Below, one piece after another: positions 22,401-30,999 of a stretch of DNA of 64,000 nucleotides (position 1 is the stretch's first letter; each line of letters begins with the position of its first letter). This stretch comes from Ligula intestinalis (taxonomy: Eukaryota > Platyhelminthes > Cestoda > Diphyllobothriidea > Diphyllobothriidae). The translations under genes and the position numbers were made by a program. The stretch spans positions 54,352,731 through 54,416,730 of the forward strand of contig JAYGXS010000005.1 of NCBI GenBank assembly GCA_036362985.1, written 5' to 3'. A model generated the notes under the pieces. It had not been told where the DNA came from, made no database searches, and saw only the letters and a list, made by a program, of their open reading frames with translations.

Positions 22401-23770
22401 TGTGAACGAGGTATAGAGCGCGTATCAATGTTACCAACACGCGCAAGCCTGTTTCCACTCGCTTACTATTTCTCAAATGTTAACAGTACAAGCAGGCTAG
22501 TTTCTCTGGACAGTACCGACTCAGCGGATGGATACGATATATCCCGGTCTTAAATGTTCCGCTTTTCTCACCCTCCATAATGAGGTATCATTTTCCGAGT
22601 CAGGAAACCACTGCTTCCACCGAAGTGTCATACGTAAATTATATCCATGTTTGGAGGCTTAAAGTTCAGATACATTCCCGCTGCCAATGTGTTTGTGTCG
22701 GGCCTATCTTTCTATTAAACGGTTCCTCTGCTAATGCAGCCACGTGATGTGGCATTAACGAGAACGATAGTGAAACTTGCTCAAATAGTGAGTGCTTCAA
22801 CAGACGAGAATATTGTGCATCTCAGCTACTACGGCTCTAACTCACATTGGTTTGCTTATTTAGTTAAAATGCCGACCTCCGTGTAAATTTCGGTATCGAT
22901 AATTGCCGACTGAATTATTCAAATCTGCCAAAATGGCTACCAATTAAGTGAGTCTAGTAGTCATTCTAGTGGATTCTAGACCATTGCTTAGGAAACCCTC
23001 CCTGGGCAGTCAGTTTACTGTATCCGTAATGGTGGATTCCATACGAGCAGTAGGCTGGGCAGCTAAATCGACCAAGTGATTAAATTCAAAGCCTTCGGGG
23101 TGCCTTCGTAGCTCAATGGTAAAGCTTTAGCTGTAGGTTAGGCATCCCTGCTGTGCGGGCTCGAATACCGACGAGGCCACGAATTTTGCACAATTGGTTC
23201 GACTGAACTACCTATTCCTTTGCGAACTATCGTAAACAATAAGCCATGTGCTCTCGGTTTAAGAGTGAAGTCCCCTTGCCCCAGAAGTTGACCTACAACT
23301 TCTGTTCATCTAGGTAGACGCCCGATAAAGTCCCACTTTCACAATGGTCCTCTCTTTCTTGTGCTCTGAACTCCTGCACGCAGGTACACGCCCGATCGCG
23401 TGGGCCGGTGACAGCTCTGACCCGTCAGCCCACGGAGGGTCGCAGCCGCGAGGGCGGTCTGCGTGTGGGTGAGATGGAGCGTGACTGTTTCATCGCCTAC
23501 GGTGCCTCCCAACTCCTGCTGGAACGCCTTCTGCTCTCCAGTGACGCCTACGACGCCGTGGTGTGTGAGCAGTGCGGCCTGTTGGCCAGCTCGCGCACCT
23601 GGTGCCAGTATTGTCGCAGCAGCCAGCGCATCGCCTCCGTGCGCATGCCCTACGCCTGCAAACTCCTGCTGCAGGAGTTGATGTGCATGCGCATCCTGCC
23701 CCGCCTCAAACTGGCTGAACCCAACGAGAAGGCGCTACAGGCGCTGGCCGCCACCAGCACCAAGCCCTGA
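10083..23770 (+). CDS. POLR3B: DNA-directed RNA polymerase III subunit RPC2 (second-largest subunit), 11 exons
   Basis: Encodes the beta-like core subunit of RNA polymerase III, which with RPC1 forms the active centre that makes tRNA, 5S rRNA and other small nuclear RNAs. Exons: 10083-10497, 11587-11969, 13543-13794, 15665-16006, 17214-17416, 17537-17765, 17859-18414, 19235-19413, 20603-20875, 20971-21210 and 23384-23770. They join without frame break to 1152 codons plus TGA; human RPC2 is 1133 aa. All introns are GT-AG. Hallmarks in order are [82 protein letters not shown] (acidic pair near the catalytic Mg), [36 protein letters not shown] and a C-terminal four-cysteine zinc ribbon. The ATG at 10083 is chosen because the homologous N-terminus starts shortly after it. 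RPC2 is favoured over RPB2 or RPA2 by length and by HECRLRD- and IGRMP-type residues. No premature stop seen. Confidence 0.96.
10498..11586 (+). other. POLR3B intron 1
   Basis: 1089 bp, AT-rich, no gene recognised. A weak copy of a CATGGTGGACTTCATCGAAA-like repeat segment lies near 11190-11215. The acceptor is tttttgcacag. Confidence 0.85.
11587..11969 (+). CDS. POLR3B: POLR3B exon 2
   Basis: Residues 139-266, end of protrusion into the lobe. Carries [32 protein letters not shown] and [13 protein letters not shown], all nearly invariant in RPC2. Donor is aag|gtaaat, phase 0. Confidence 0.95.
11970..13542 (+). other. POLR3B intron 2
   Basis: 1573 bp with no recognised gene. A TCTC run lies at about 12483-12496. 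Open frames within it lack homology by eye. The acceptor is tcaaccatacag. Confidence 0.75.
13543..13794 (+). CDS. POLR3B: POLR3B exon 3
   Basis: Residues 267-350, lobe. The start after catacag at 13542 gives [17 protein letters not shown], which lines up position by position with the human IFTQMQALKYIG segment and keeps phase 0 on both sides. A basic, divergent linker ([18 protein letters not shown]) follows, then [19 protein letters not shown], which is clearly conserved. A second AG at 13578 could act as an alternative acceptor. Donor is cca|gtaagt. Confidence 0.85.
13826..14045 (+). repeat. Repeat segment shared with 61.15-61.35 kb
   Basis: Shares GTCACCTGCGC near its start and ATGGTGGACATCGTCGAAAT followed by TCGAACTGTCA near its end with 61148-61345. 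A third partial copy of the end block is at about 42518-42560. It directly precedes the PLE endonuclease fragment, so it may be part of that element. Confidence 0.5.
14100..14420 (+). pseudogene. GIY-YIG endonuclease domain fragment of a Penelope-like element
   Basis: The open frame contains [20 protein letters not shown], the GIY-YIG-like fold start seen in PLE endonucleases, with R and H/E-region residues following ([19 protein letters not shown]) and TGRELIEA with a DENSVNRF tail. A typical PLE protein would have an RT domain upstream; none is visible here, so this is a 5'-truncated copy. It lies in sense orientation in intron 3 of POLR3B. A hammerhead-like motif follows about 65 bp downstream. 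Confidence 0.8.
14483..14527 (+). ncRNA. Hammerhead ribozyme-like motif (GCUC flavour), degenerate
   Basis: CTGAAGA (a CUGANGA core) at 14489-14495 is followed by GGACTC with loop CAGTAA and a weak partner AGGTTC. Then GGAA stands where GAAA is required, followed by GCTC. Same layout as the copy at 26.1 kb (+) and about 24.07 kb (-). The GAAA to GGAA change should cripple cleavage. It sits downstream of the PLE endonuclease, where PLE-associated hammerheads are known to occur. Confidence 0.5.
15665..16006 (+). CDS. POLR3B: POLR3B exon 4
   Basis: Residues 351-464, lobe/protrusion into fork. Carries [34 protein letters not shown] and SQFEKTRK. The donor is aag|gtcagc, weaker than the other donors, but exon 5 continues the conserved [11 protein letters not shown] directly in phase 0, so it must be used. 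Confidence 0.94.
16545..16720 (+). mobile_element. tRNA-derived SINE with degenerate hammerhead
   Basis: The head has a pol III A box (TGGCTCAAGGG at 16554-16564) and a B-box-like AGTTCGAAACT. The body, GACAATTTCTGTTGCTACAC, matches the SINE at 41.45 kb (GGCAATTTCAGCTGCTACAC). The tail contains a hammerhead-like motif (separate entry). Head plus body plus ribozyme tail is shared with the SINEs at 41.5 and 43.5 kb. Confidence 0.7.
16651..16695 (+). ncRNA. Hammerhead ribozyme-like motif in intronic SINE, core mutated
   Basis: Stem I arms are CACCAC (16651-16656) and GTGGTG (16690-16695). The core is ATGATGA (first C of CUGAUGA changed to A) at 16657-16663. GAAA is at 16678-16681, followed by TGGCCATA (short stem III, cleavage triplet AUA). 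Stem II is poorly formed. The C-to-A change hits an essential core base, so activity is doubtful. Confidence 0.55.
17214..17416 (+). CDS. POLR3B: POLR3B exon 5
   Basis: Residues 465-531 plus two bases of a split codon. Fork-loop region with [20 protein letters not shown] followed by [10 protein letters not shown], nearly invariant among second-largest subunits. Donor ga|gtaagc, phase 2. Confidence 0.96.
17537..17765 (+). CDS. POLR3B: POLR3B exon 6
   Basis: Residues 532-608, external domain. Carries [17 protein letters not shown] and [13 protein letters not shown]. Flanked by a 120-bp and a 93-bp intron. Phase 0 at its 3' end. Confidence 0.95.
17859..18414 (+). CDS. POLR3B: POLR3B exon 7
   Basis: Residues 609-793, largest exon. 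Holds [70 protein letters not shown] and [19 protein letters not shown]. The E-D pair in the last block lies near the catalytic magnesium in homologous polymerases. Donor g|gtaagt. Confidence 0.97.
18415..19234 (+). other. POLR3B intron 7
   Basis: 820 bp. On the minus strand near 18630-18730 there is a segment with CTGATGA and a later GGAAACGAC, repeat-like but not a convincing ribozyme. Otherwise unassigned. Confidence 0.8.
19235..19413 (+). CDS. POLR3B: POLR3B exon 8
   Basis: Residues 794-853. Less conserved stretch with [18 protein letters not shown] and [10 protein letters not shown], corresponding to the human [20 protein letters not shown] region. The first two bases complete a split GAG codon with exon 7. 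Donor ttg|gtaata. Confidence 0.92.
19414..20602 (+). other. POLR3B intron 8
   Basis: 1189 bp, AT-rich. 19680-19860 is rich in TTTAGT on the plus strand and resembles, in reverse orientation, the ACTAAA-rich repeats at 49.4 and 50.9 kb. Confidence 0.8.
20603..20875 (+). CDS. POLR3B: POLR3B exon 9
   Basis: Residues 854-944, hybrid-binding domain. Carries [34 protein letters not shown] and [16 protein letters not shown]. Donor acc|gtgagt, phase 0. Confidence 0.97.
20971..21210 (+). CDS. POLR3B: POLR3B exon 10
   Basis: Residues 945-1024, hybrid-binding domain into anchor/clamp. Carries [13 protein letters not shown] and [20 protein letters not shown] followed by LKHMVMDK. Donor aag|gtgagt, phase 0. 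Confidence 0.97.
21211..23383 (+). other. POLR3B intron 10
   Basis: 2173 bp, the longest intron. Contains an unidentified GC-richer segment around 22020-22560 and a tRNA-like sequence at 23100-23180 (separate entry). No coding sequence recognised. The acceptor is ctcctgcacgcag. Confidence 0.85.
23099..23182 (+). repeat. tRNA-like sequence (SINE head or tRNA pseudogene) in POLR3B intron 10
   Basis: A box TAGCTCAATGG at 23109-23119 and B-box-like GGCTCGAATACC. The ends (GTGCCTTCGT and ACGAGGCCAC) can partly pair as an acceptor stem. Length is near that of a tRNA, but the arms are imperfect and no hammerhead tail follows within 100 bp. Confidence 0.5.
23384..23770 (+). CDS. POLR3B: POLR3B exon 11 (terminal)
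   Basis: Residues 1025-1152 and stop TGA at 23768-23770. Carries the clamp: [20 protein letters not shown] and [14 protein letters not shown], then a zinc ribbon of two CxxC pairs (CEQC and CQYC), then MRILPRLKL. Third codon positions are much more GC-rich than in exons 1-2. No canonical AATAAA signal in the next 60 bp. Confidence 0.97.
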   Translation, partial: VHARSRGPVTALTRQPTEGRSREGGLRVGEMERDCFIAYGASQLLLERLLLSSDAYDAVVCEQCGLLASSRTWCQYCRSSQRIASVRMPYACKLLLQELMCMRILPRLKLAEPNEKALQALAATSTKP

Positions 23771-23956
23771 GACTGTCATCCTGTCCCCCCTTCTAAATGT
23801 ACACATGTATTCTTGAAACGTCTATTTTGCCACCCTTATAACTCCCGACTTTTAGCCCTTTTTTGGGTCCGACCAGGGCAAAGTCGCAGCCTCTAAGGAG
23901 GTAACGTCGAGCGATCAATCCTTTACAAACGGTAGCATACCAGCAAGTATAGAAAG

Positions 23957-24034
23957 GGAAGAAGAAGAAGAAGAAGAAGAAGAAGAAGAAGAAGAAGAAG
24001 AAGAAGAAGCAGAAGACGCAGAAGAAGAAGAAGG
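23957..24034 (+). repeat. (GAA)n microsatellite, interrupted
   Basis: About 78 bp of GAA triplets with a few interruptions (GAAGCAGAAGACGCAGAAG). The opposite-strand phenylalanine-rich open frame is an artefact of this repeat. Confidence 0.9.
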
Positions 24035-24051
24035 TTTGTCGATTACGGGAA

Positions 24052-24095
24052 TCATGAGCTTTTGAAATCTTGCTGGAGTCCATCGTCAGAGATAA
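24052..24095 (-). ncRNA. Hammerhead ribozyme-like motif (GCUC flavour), degenerate
   Basis: On the minus strand, CTGACGA (24083-24089) is followed by TGGACTCC and, at the GAAA position, CAAAA then GCTC. Same family as 14.5 and 26.1 kb. The G of GAAA is lost and stem II is weak. Confidence 0.4.
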
Positions 24096-24282
24096 AAGTC
24101 TCCAGGAAAAAGCAAGCGACAGTTATAGGGAGAAGGGGCCAATCAACCACCAGTGCCGTTATTTCGAATTAGTTCTTGATTCTCATGACCCGGCTGCGCA
24201 TGGTAGCCTCGAGACGGTGTGCAATTCCGACGCCTAGTGCCGCAGCAATGTGCTCGGTCGCTTCTGACACACGAGGTGGTTT

Positions 24283-24424
24283 CGCGTAAAATGCCGCGTC
24301 GTCAACTGCTGTAGTTTATACGTGAGCGCAAAGTAAACTTAAGCTAGGAGGATAGTCTATGCGAATGACCTGACGTGCACCAACAGTCGAGAGGAATGAC
24401 ACCAACTGACAGATCGCGTTTAAG
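24283..24424 (+). repeat. Interspersed repeat, copy 1
   Basis: Matches 26951-27091 along about 140 bp. Shared blocks include ATGCCGCGTCGTCAACTG, GTGCACCAACAGTC and GGAATGACACCAACTGACA. Direct orientation, about 2.67 kb apart. No coding potential. Confidence 0.8.
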
Positions 24425-24659
24425 TTCAGGTTTAGAGCAGACTATTTGCAACCGTCGGTTTGACTTTGTACGCATGCATTCTGCGAATTCGAATTTGCCA
24501 GTCCTATGGCACTTTTCGGGTCCGATCAAGGAAAATATTATACCCTCTAGTTATATGTCGAGGAGGTACTTTTACTTCATTCGATTAACTCCTGTTGGTG
24601 GATGAATCGGCTTTACGGATGTGTCTGTTTGTGTCGTTGCCCTTGTTGGATCAGGATTC

Positions 24660-25425
24660 CCCACCAGAGTTCAAACTGGCTTTAGTTGGAAAGCGGAAAA
24701 AGCCGAGGCCTCAACCGACTTGAGCCAAAGGTCCATGGTTGTGAGTTGGGCGCCCGGCCGGGAACTACAGGCGAAAATACGCCGACAGTCATGTGGACAG
24801 GTTCTGCAATCTGGACAACTGTCGCATGTGGACGGTTGGAGCCGATGTTAGTACTGGCGGAGGAGCATTGAACAGCCACTGCGTATTTGGGCCAAAGTAC
24901 AGTGACTGACCTTCGGGAGTTGTTGTTCCAAGGCTGCAAAAAAAGAACCGTGGGATGGTAGTTTGCCTTCGACAACGGCTCTCTGGTTAAGATGATAAAC
25001 GCATGTCATTATGGCAGAGCCATCAATGGATAGATTCGAGAGACACGAGGCGACAGTATCCTTGTGGAGAGCTGTAACAGATGGCCGAACGCTGCTGCTG
25101 GGTTGCGAACAGGTTCACCAAAACTGTTAGCCTAAGATTGCGTTATGAGGGACGACCGGCAGGGCAGAGGCCTCAACATGAGGATGATCGATAGGCGACA
25201 TGTTATAGAAACCTGTAATTGAGGGGAGGGCAGCGTTCTGTGCCAACTGAAGGTGACGGAGGCTGGAAGAGTTGATCGTAGGAGACCAGATTTTTGCCGC
25301 CTATGTGAGGCGCGGGTTGGCCAGCGCTTTGAATATCGTCGACAAAGTCTCCTTCGCGCAGCCCCCATGTGTCCGCTAGAGCCTTAGTGCAGTGGCTCAC
25401 TTTGCCTGCGACCTCCCTGGCATAG
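24660..25425 (-). pseudogene. Jockey-like reverse transcriptase C-terminal remnant
   Basis: On the minus strand, after a frameshift, the sequence reads WGCAKETLSTIFKALANPRL, AAKIWSPTINSSSLRHLQLA and QNAALPSITG, then MSPIDHPHVEASALPVVPHN. This is the characteristic end of Jockey-clade RTs in animals. Stops interrupt it. Further decayed coding sequence may extend to about 24660. Confidence 0.65.
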
Positions 25426-26047
25426 TCTGCGAACGTGAAGAGCGGATCGAAACGAATTTCAAGGAGCTTGGGCTTACGGGCAAGTAGTAAAGACGCACCC
25501 TTGATTGTGGCCAGTTGATGATTTAACTTCCGCTTGCGAGGCCCGTGCGTTCGATTTCCGACTTCGGCAACGCCTTCAGTTGAAAGCCATGTCGGTATCT
25601 CCAGTTTGCACTACAAGAAGGGTTCACCACCAATCTGCAGAGGTCCGTCGATGGCTTGCGTAGAACATGGCCAAATAATTGTAATTGGTGATGCTGGATG
25701 TATGATGCTATACTTGGATGGTCGAAACACCTGCGATATAGCTTAACATTGGAAATTAGATCCTGCCAAGAGACTCTCAGGAGGTGACCAAAGACGGTCA
25801 AAATTTCGAGCGCTAGAATGCCTGTCTTTCTCAGTGGCCATGGTTTGTAGGCATATACTAACACCGGTCTGATGGATGCTCTGTTTATTAACGGCTTTGT
25901 ACGTAAGTTGATGTCTGAGCGAGACCAGAGTGATCTAGCTAGCAACCTGTGCGATTCGGTTACTGCTTTTTCTTTGGCCTGCCCGTTGTCTAGTATATTA
26001 GAGCGAATGAAGGAGAACGTTCGCGTTCAAGGTATTTACATTGGTAG

Positions 26048-26189
26048 AGAAGAAGGATGGTCAAGCACCGGATCCATTTACTTATTATTAAGAAATAGCT
26101 GTTTCTTATCTCTGACGATGGACTCCTGTAAGAGTTAAAAAGCTCAGAATAATAAAAAAATCGATCCGGTGCTTGACCATCCTTCTTCT
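26048..26189. mobile_element. Fold-back sequence with perfect 27-bp inverted repeats
   Basis: 26048-26074 and 26163-26189 are perfect reverse complements (AGAAGAAGGATGGTCAAGCA at the start of the left arm). The arms extend inward with mismatches. The 88-bp spacer holds a hammerhead-like motif. It interrupts the RTE-like RT. Confidence 0.75.
26106..26150 (+). ncRNA. Hammerhead ribozyme-like motif (GCUC flavour) in the fold-back spacer
   Basis: CTGACGA at 26112-26118, stem II GGACTC / GAGTTA around loop CTGTAA, then AAAA instead of GAAA, then GCTC at 26142-26145 and AGA pairing with TCT in stem I. The GAAA box is mutated. Confidence 0.45.
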
Positions 26190-26395
26190 TGGCCCAAGTA
26201 GCGGAAGCAGCTAACCTCTTCGACGGATTGACCACTAATAAACAGTAGTTGGGCTGTGCCAACATGAGTAGTCAGGAACTTTGCGTCTATTAATCGTCAG
26301 ACCAACAGTTACAGCGACGCTGGTAATTCGGTTTAGCGTTGGTTGTAGTGAATGGGGTGTATTATCAAGTACGACAATGTCATCGGCATATTCCA

Positions 26396-26950
26396 GGTCA
26401 TGTCGAGGAGGAAACCTCGAGCGATCAGCCCTTCACAAACGATGGCACATCAGCAACTAGCAGCTAGTACAGGCGGGACTTTGTGTAAGGGTACGGCTGT
26501 TAGCTGTGAGTGCTAGTAAGTGGAAGTAGTGTTGGCCCACAAGGACTCGAAAGTCAATCAGCGAAGCTTTTCTAAGAGTCACCGCCGGCGGGCAACAAAG
26601 AGGCGATAAGCGTGTGTACAAATGGGGAGAGGGGAAGCAGCATAAAGCGCACTTCTGTTTCAGCCAGCTATCAAAAGATGGGCTGGCGACCAGTTTGTTT
26701 TAACAATAGCTGTCGACGGAGGGCAGGATAGTCTCAGCCGTCAACGAATTTACTGCTGATTTAGCGGATGAAAGGGTTTAATTCGCCGTATGAGGTTGCT
26801 GTACTGGTTAAAGAGTCGTCAGGCTGAGCAACCTAGCGACGATAGACCTCTGGGTCTAGCCGCGATAGCCCGACAGAAATTGCGAAGCCCCGATTGAAAG
26901 GCTCGATTACCGAACTACTAAGTCATTCGTGTGTACATATAAGGTGGATC
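26396..26950. other. Repeat-like spacer
   Basis: 26398-26450 repeats part of 23875-23940 (GTCGAG..., CTCGAGCGATCAGCCCTT). The rest has no recognised gene. Confidence 0.35.
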
Positions 26951-27091
26951 TGCGTGAAATGCCGCGTCGTCAACTGATCCAGTTTATAGGTGAACACAGA
27001 GTAAACTAAAACTGGTAGGATAGTCGGTGCGAATGACCGTGCGTGCACCAACAGTCAACAGGAATGACACCAACTGACAAATCGCGTTTAA
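26951..27091 (+). repeat. Interspersed repeat, copy 2
   Basis: Direct-orientation copy of 24283-24424. Confidence 0.8.
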
Positions 27092-30000
27092 ATAAAAATT
27101 TTGGAGACGATTGGCGGTCGTTGGCTTAAAATATGCCGTGGTTGAGGTTTGCCCGGGCCTAACAATCTGGGGTGGTTTAGGAATATCGCTGGACAACGTA
27201 CATATTAATGTTGGGTAAATGGAGTGAGTATCGAATTCCAAGAGGTTAAAAACGTAAGGCATTTCTAAGCGATCATATACGAGGCGTCAACTCATTCGAG
27301 GGCATTCGGTTGTCAAAGACGAGAAAACGTCAATGAGAGTAAACAAATTTTATCGGCTGGGCATTTGAGCCATTTTCATAGTCTCGAACTGCGATTTTCT
27401 GCCCGTTATTGCCCCAAATCGGTATACGCGTTGTTCTTCGGGCCACAGATGTCACGTTTCGTAAGCCCTCAGACGATTCCTATGCAATACACTACCCGAG
27501 GTTCTGCCTCGCAATCAACAACCTTCAACGATCCTACAGCGACCTGGTGATTAAGGTTAAGCCCGGCTACGCCAACTAGATGCACAAAATGACTGGACAT
27601 GCTTTATGTTACACGTGTTTAATTTGTAGTAAGACACGAAATGACTGACTTTGATCTCAACAACCATCATCCTGCTACTATCAAGATTCGGTGACCTACA
27701 GAATGTGCCGCCTCAAGTAAAGGTTACAAGATCGGTCGGTTTATCAAATAGTGTTGGAGACATTAAACTGTCGAAGTGTCTATACAAACAGAAAGCATCT
27801 TTGTGATTTCTATCAGCACGAAGATAAGGGGAGCTTTTATAAGGAGCCGTCCTAACCGACTCGCTCTCATGCTACCCCATCGATCCGCGCACTCGTCATA
27901 CGCGGCGTTATATCGCGCCAGCTGCCGACAGGATTGGAGATTAATTCAACCAGTCAACTGATTCAAAGTCTGCTCGAGAGGTTAACAGTATCTGACTAGT
28001 CCGATCTCAGTCCGGATTTGTGCTTTCTCGTACGCTATTAGAACGCATCAATATACTTCTCCTCTTAGTTGACGAACGTTCACCGACCGCTAACGGAACT
28101 CACTTTTCTCGCTCGGTCTTTCTCTCGGAGCCTGACAGCAGCTGTAACACTAAAAAGTATAAGCAGATAATATTGCCGGCAACCAACGCTATAAGTAATT
28201 GGCTACAGAAATTATTACCATCAAAGAAGACCGAGGAGATAAGGAAGGACTTAAAGGAGAAAACGTAGCGAGGCGTTGTAATGACTGAACATGAGTATTT
28301 TTCTCTGAGTTTCCTAGAAAAAAACTGAAAATCTGGATAGCAACTGCCCCATCTACACTCATTAGCATTTTTGACTAAATAGTTAGGCTGAAGTTGATGG
28401 GTACCAGCATTTTAATTATGGCTTGACAAGATAGAACCACTCGTTGCGAATAGTTCACCCATAAAGCCACGACTTTTTCAAAGTTAACAGCAACCGGAGG
28501 AGCATTAAAAAAATGTTTAATTCGAAGGACCGGTAAAATCATGACAGAATCTATCCATCTGTTCAGCGCATCTACACAGATTGCGTTGGAAGTTCCTTGC
28601 ATTTGAAAGTCTTTCAACCTAAACATAATGGCAAAATAGATAAAAGAAGCAAACTAACTGCCGTTATAGTTCGTCCACGCAATTGTCCTCTGTTGAGTTC
28701 CATATTTTCCCAGAGGTAAGATTTAGTTAGTAGTTGGTCGAATCCCTTTAGTGTATCAATGACATCCCTAGGTGGAAATGTTGCAAAGCTGCAAGCCTTA
28801 CCGATGCGAGTGTAAGTCGACTGGGAGGAAAGAAGCAGTTTGGCAGAGATCCCTTGCACGATCACACACAAAGGCGAGTTTTTCGCGAACTTGCCTGAAT
28901 TCTGATGCTACTTGTCGGAGTTCAGCGATGACATTTCCTAAAATCATAGTATGTGATTCGGCCCAATACCCGCAGTTTCATTTTCCGAGGTAGAAACTGA
29001 TACGTCGAGTTCGGTAGACTTAGGCAGAGCGTCTGGAGATCGACCACAGATGGAAAAATCCGGAGGAGTGAACTGCAAAATTCAAAATACGTCCCCGTAT
29101 GATTACATGTCGACATTAGTAAAGCAGGATATAATATGATCAGAATAATGAGATATTCAGACTTTTTGAAGGCTGTAAGGCAGATCCTGCCAGCAAATCA
29201 GTTGATAGCTACTCGAAGCGTACACGATAGCAGATAACGGGATGATCCTCAGTTGAGGTTAGCCTTGAGGTAGGATACGCATCAAGCGGCCAAGTAGACA
29301 TGGAAGACTGGCAAAGAAAGCACTATAGTTGCAGCATTTGGTAGTACTCGTCCATTAAATAAGCAACATCCAGATTCAATCGTGAGATTAGAAACAACAG
29401 CCGAAATGCGGCGGCGTCTGTGCAGTCATTAAGGACGGTGAAACATCATTGTAAGAATTAATGCGGAAAAAGACTCCTTGTAATTGTAACTACAGTCGAT
29501 CTTTGCACTTAATTTTGCTTGTATCGCAAACCGTGGGCGAGAACCGATGCGGTTTTGGTTTAGGCAAGGATGCCTTCAGCTAACCCGTGGAAGAATAAAA
29601 GAAAACTACCCGTTAGTTCCACGGGCCTAAGTCCTTGCGATGCAATCGTATGAGTGAATCGAACAAATCTCGATAGCATATGCTATGCATTATAATCCAT
29701 ACCTATATATGGGTATGCTATATCATAATTCGCGAATTTCGGTTGATATAGACAAAATCGGTAAGACTGACGAACATATGTTGTTGTTTATACTGTTATA
29801 CTATAGATGTATATATATATATATATCTGTTTTTTGCCTTAAATTGAAAATTGTGCTCAACACATTTATTGGAGATCAAGGGCGAAAGCCTTCTTCCCTT
29901 AATAAAGTGACTTAAAGTGACATGTGCAATTACACCTGCAGTGAGACTCGCAGACGAAAAAATGGCCATGGAGAATTTAATTGCCCTGATTTTTAGCGAT

Positions 30001-30436
30001 TCTTTTGCAAATACTTGCTGTTTCTTACTTCAAAACCGAGGTCCAAAGCAGCAGCACGAACAGCCTCAACCATACGCAAACCGTTTAACTCGTTGACGCA
30101 AACTTCGATGCAATAAAACGCCGTTGGACATTCTCGAGTTCGACTCGAAAACTAGTTTATATGAGTTTATATCAGTTTATATGAGTCAAAGATATTTAGT
30201 CGACTGAAGGATAAGTGAACATTTTGAAAACCATCTAACCTATACTTGGATTGTAATGCAATGAGACAAACGTAAAGGATCGGTGATCTACGCACCAGGC
30301 ATCATTCGCCATGTTCTGAAGGCTTTCTCTAAGGCTATATCTATCTTTGAAGGCATTTAAGACGAATTTCTACTCGAAAGGTTCATAAATAGGAAACTTC
30401 GCCCTGCAAACTCCTCTTATTCATTTTGCGCATACT
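27092..30436. other. Unassigned region
   Basis: Only short open frames, none recognised (for example 28871-28614 on the minus strand and 28020-28268 on the plus strand). They may be decayed element sequence. A (TA)n run sits at 29810-29826. Nothing else is supportable. Confidence 0.4.
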
Positions 30437-30449
30437 CTGACAGCACAAT

Positions 30450-30550
30450 CCCCGTTTAGCCCCACTTAGGGCGGGGGCTTAACGGGGGTAAAGGGGGCTG
30501 TACCCCCACCTAAGACGGGGCTCCTGACAGGGATTTTAACTCGTTAAGCC
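30450..30550 (+). repeat. G/C-rich subterminal region with hairpin and G-quadruplex potential
   Basis: 30450-30463 (CCCCGTTTAGCCCC) pairs with 30474-30487 with one mismatch. 30469-30497 on the plus strand has four G runs (3, 5, 5, 5) with short loops, fitting the canonical G-quadruplex pattern. More CTTAGG/CGGGG-type units follow. Confidence 0.7.
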
Positions 30551-30999
30551 CCGCCTTGGAAAAAAATTGGGCAGCATCACGCATTATCCTAATCCTTTTT
30601 AACCGCATTTCCATAGACCCCCCAAACCCCAAATTTGTTTTGTCGTGAAAACAACAGGCACGCAGTTAGTGATATGGAACATGCACTGAATGAAAAGATA
30701 AATTCGTAGAAAATGATCTGTAAATAAATGTTTCTCAACGTTCGAACAAGTTTCATTGTTCATTGATGGAATGACCGTCATTCTTTGGATAACTTTCTTC
30801 ATGTATGGAGGACTGTTGATACCCTGAAGTACTTTCTCCAAAGTCATCAAAATTTGCTGGTTCCTACAATAACTGAAAACCCAGTTTTAGATGCGTACAA
30901 TCATAATTGATAACAATTAATTCAAAATCAAATCAACTGAACAAAGAAGATATGCAAGAACGATGATACTTACCGTCATCTCAGAATTTAGTAATTCCA

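Larger units (their letters stand above)
23771..24280. repeat. 3' flank of POLR3B with interspersed repeat scraps
   Basis: 23840-23935 (GGGTCCGACCAGGGCAAAGT, then GTCGAGCGATCAATCCTT) recurs in part at 24510-24570 and, more clearly, at 26398-26450. A GAA microsatellite and a hammerhead-like motif follow. No gene seen. Confidence 0.5.
25523..26395 (-). pseudogene. RTE-like reverse transcriptase C-terminal half, with an insertion
   Basis: On the minus strand, LEYADDIVVL (catalytic YADD, about 26395-26365) is followed by VGLTINRRK. After an interruption, 25945-25523 encodes LWSRSDINLRTKPLINRASI, a VLVYAYKPWPLR block (usually YGCETW), LLRVSWQDLISN and LQLFGHVLRKP, the usual end of RTE-type RTs. 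A fold-back sequence (26048-26189) lies in between. Confidence 0.75.

Noticed and set aside
23793..24083. Phenylalanine-rich open frame on the minus strand
   Set aside because: It is only the translation of the (GAA)n microsatellite.
28020..28871. Possible coding sequence (plus 28020-28268, minus 28871-28375)
   Set aside because: Short, with no recognisable motifs and no supported splice chain. Left as unassigned.
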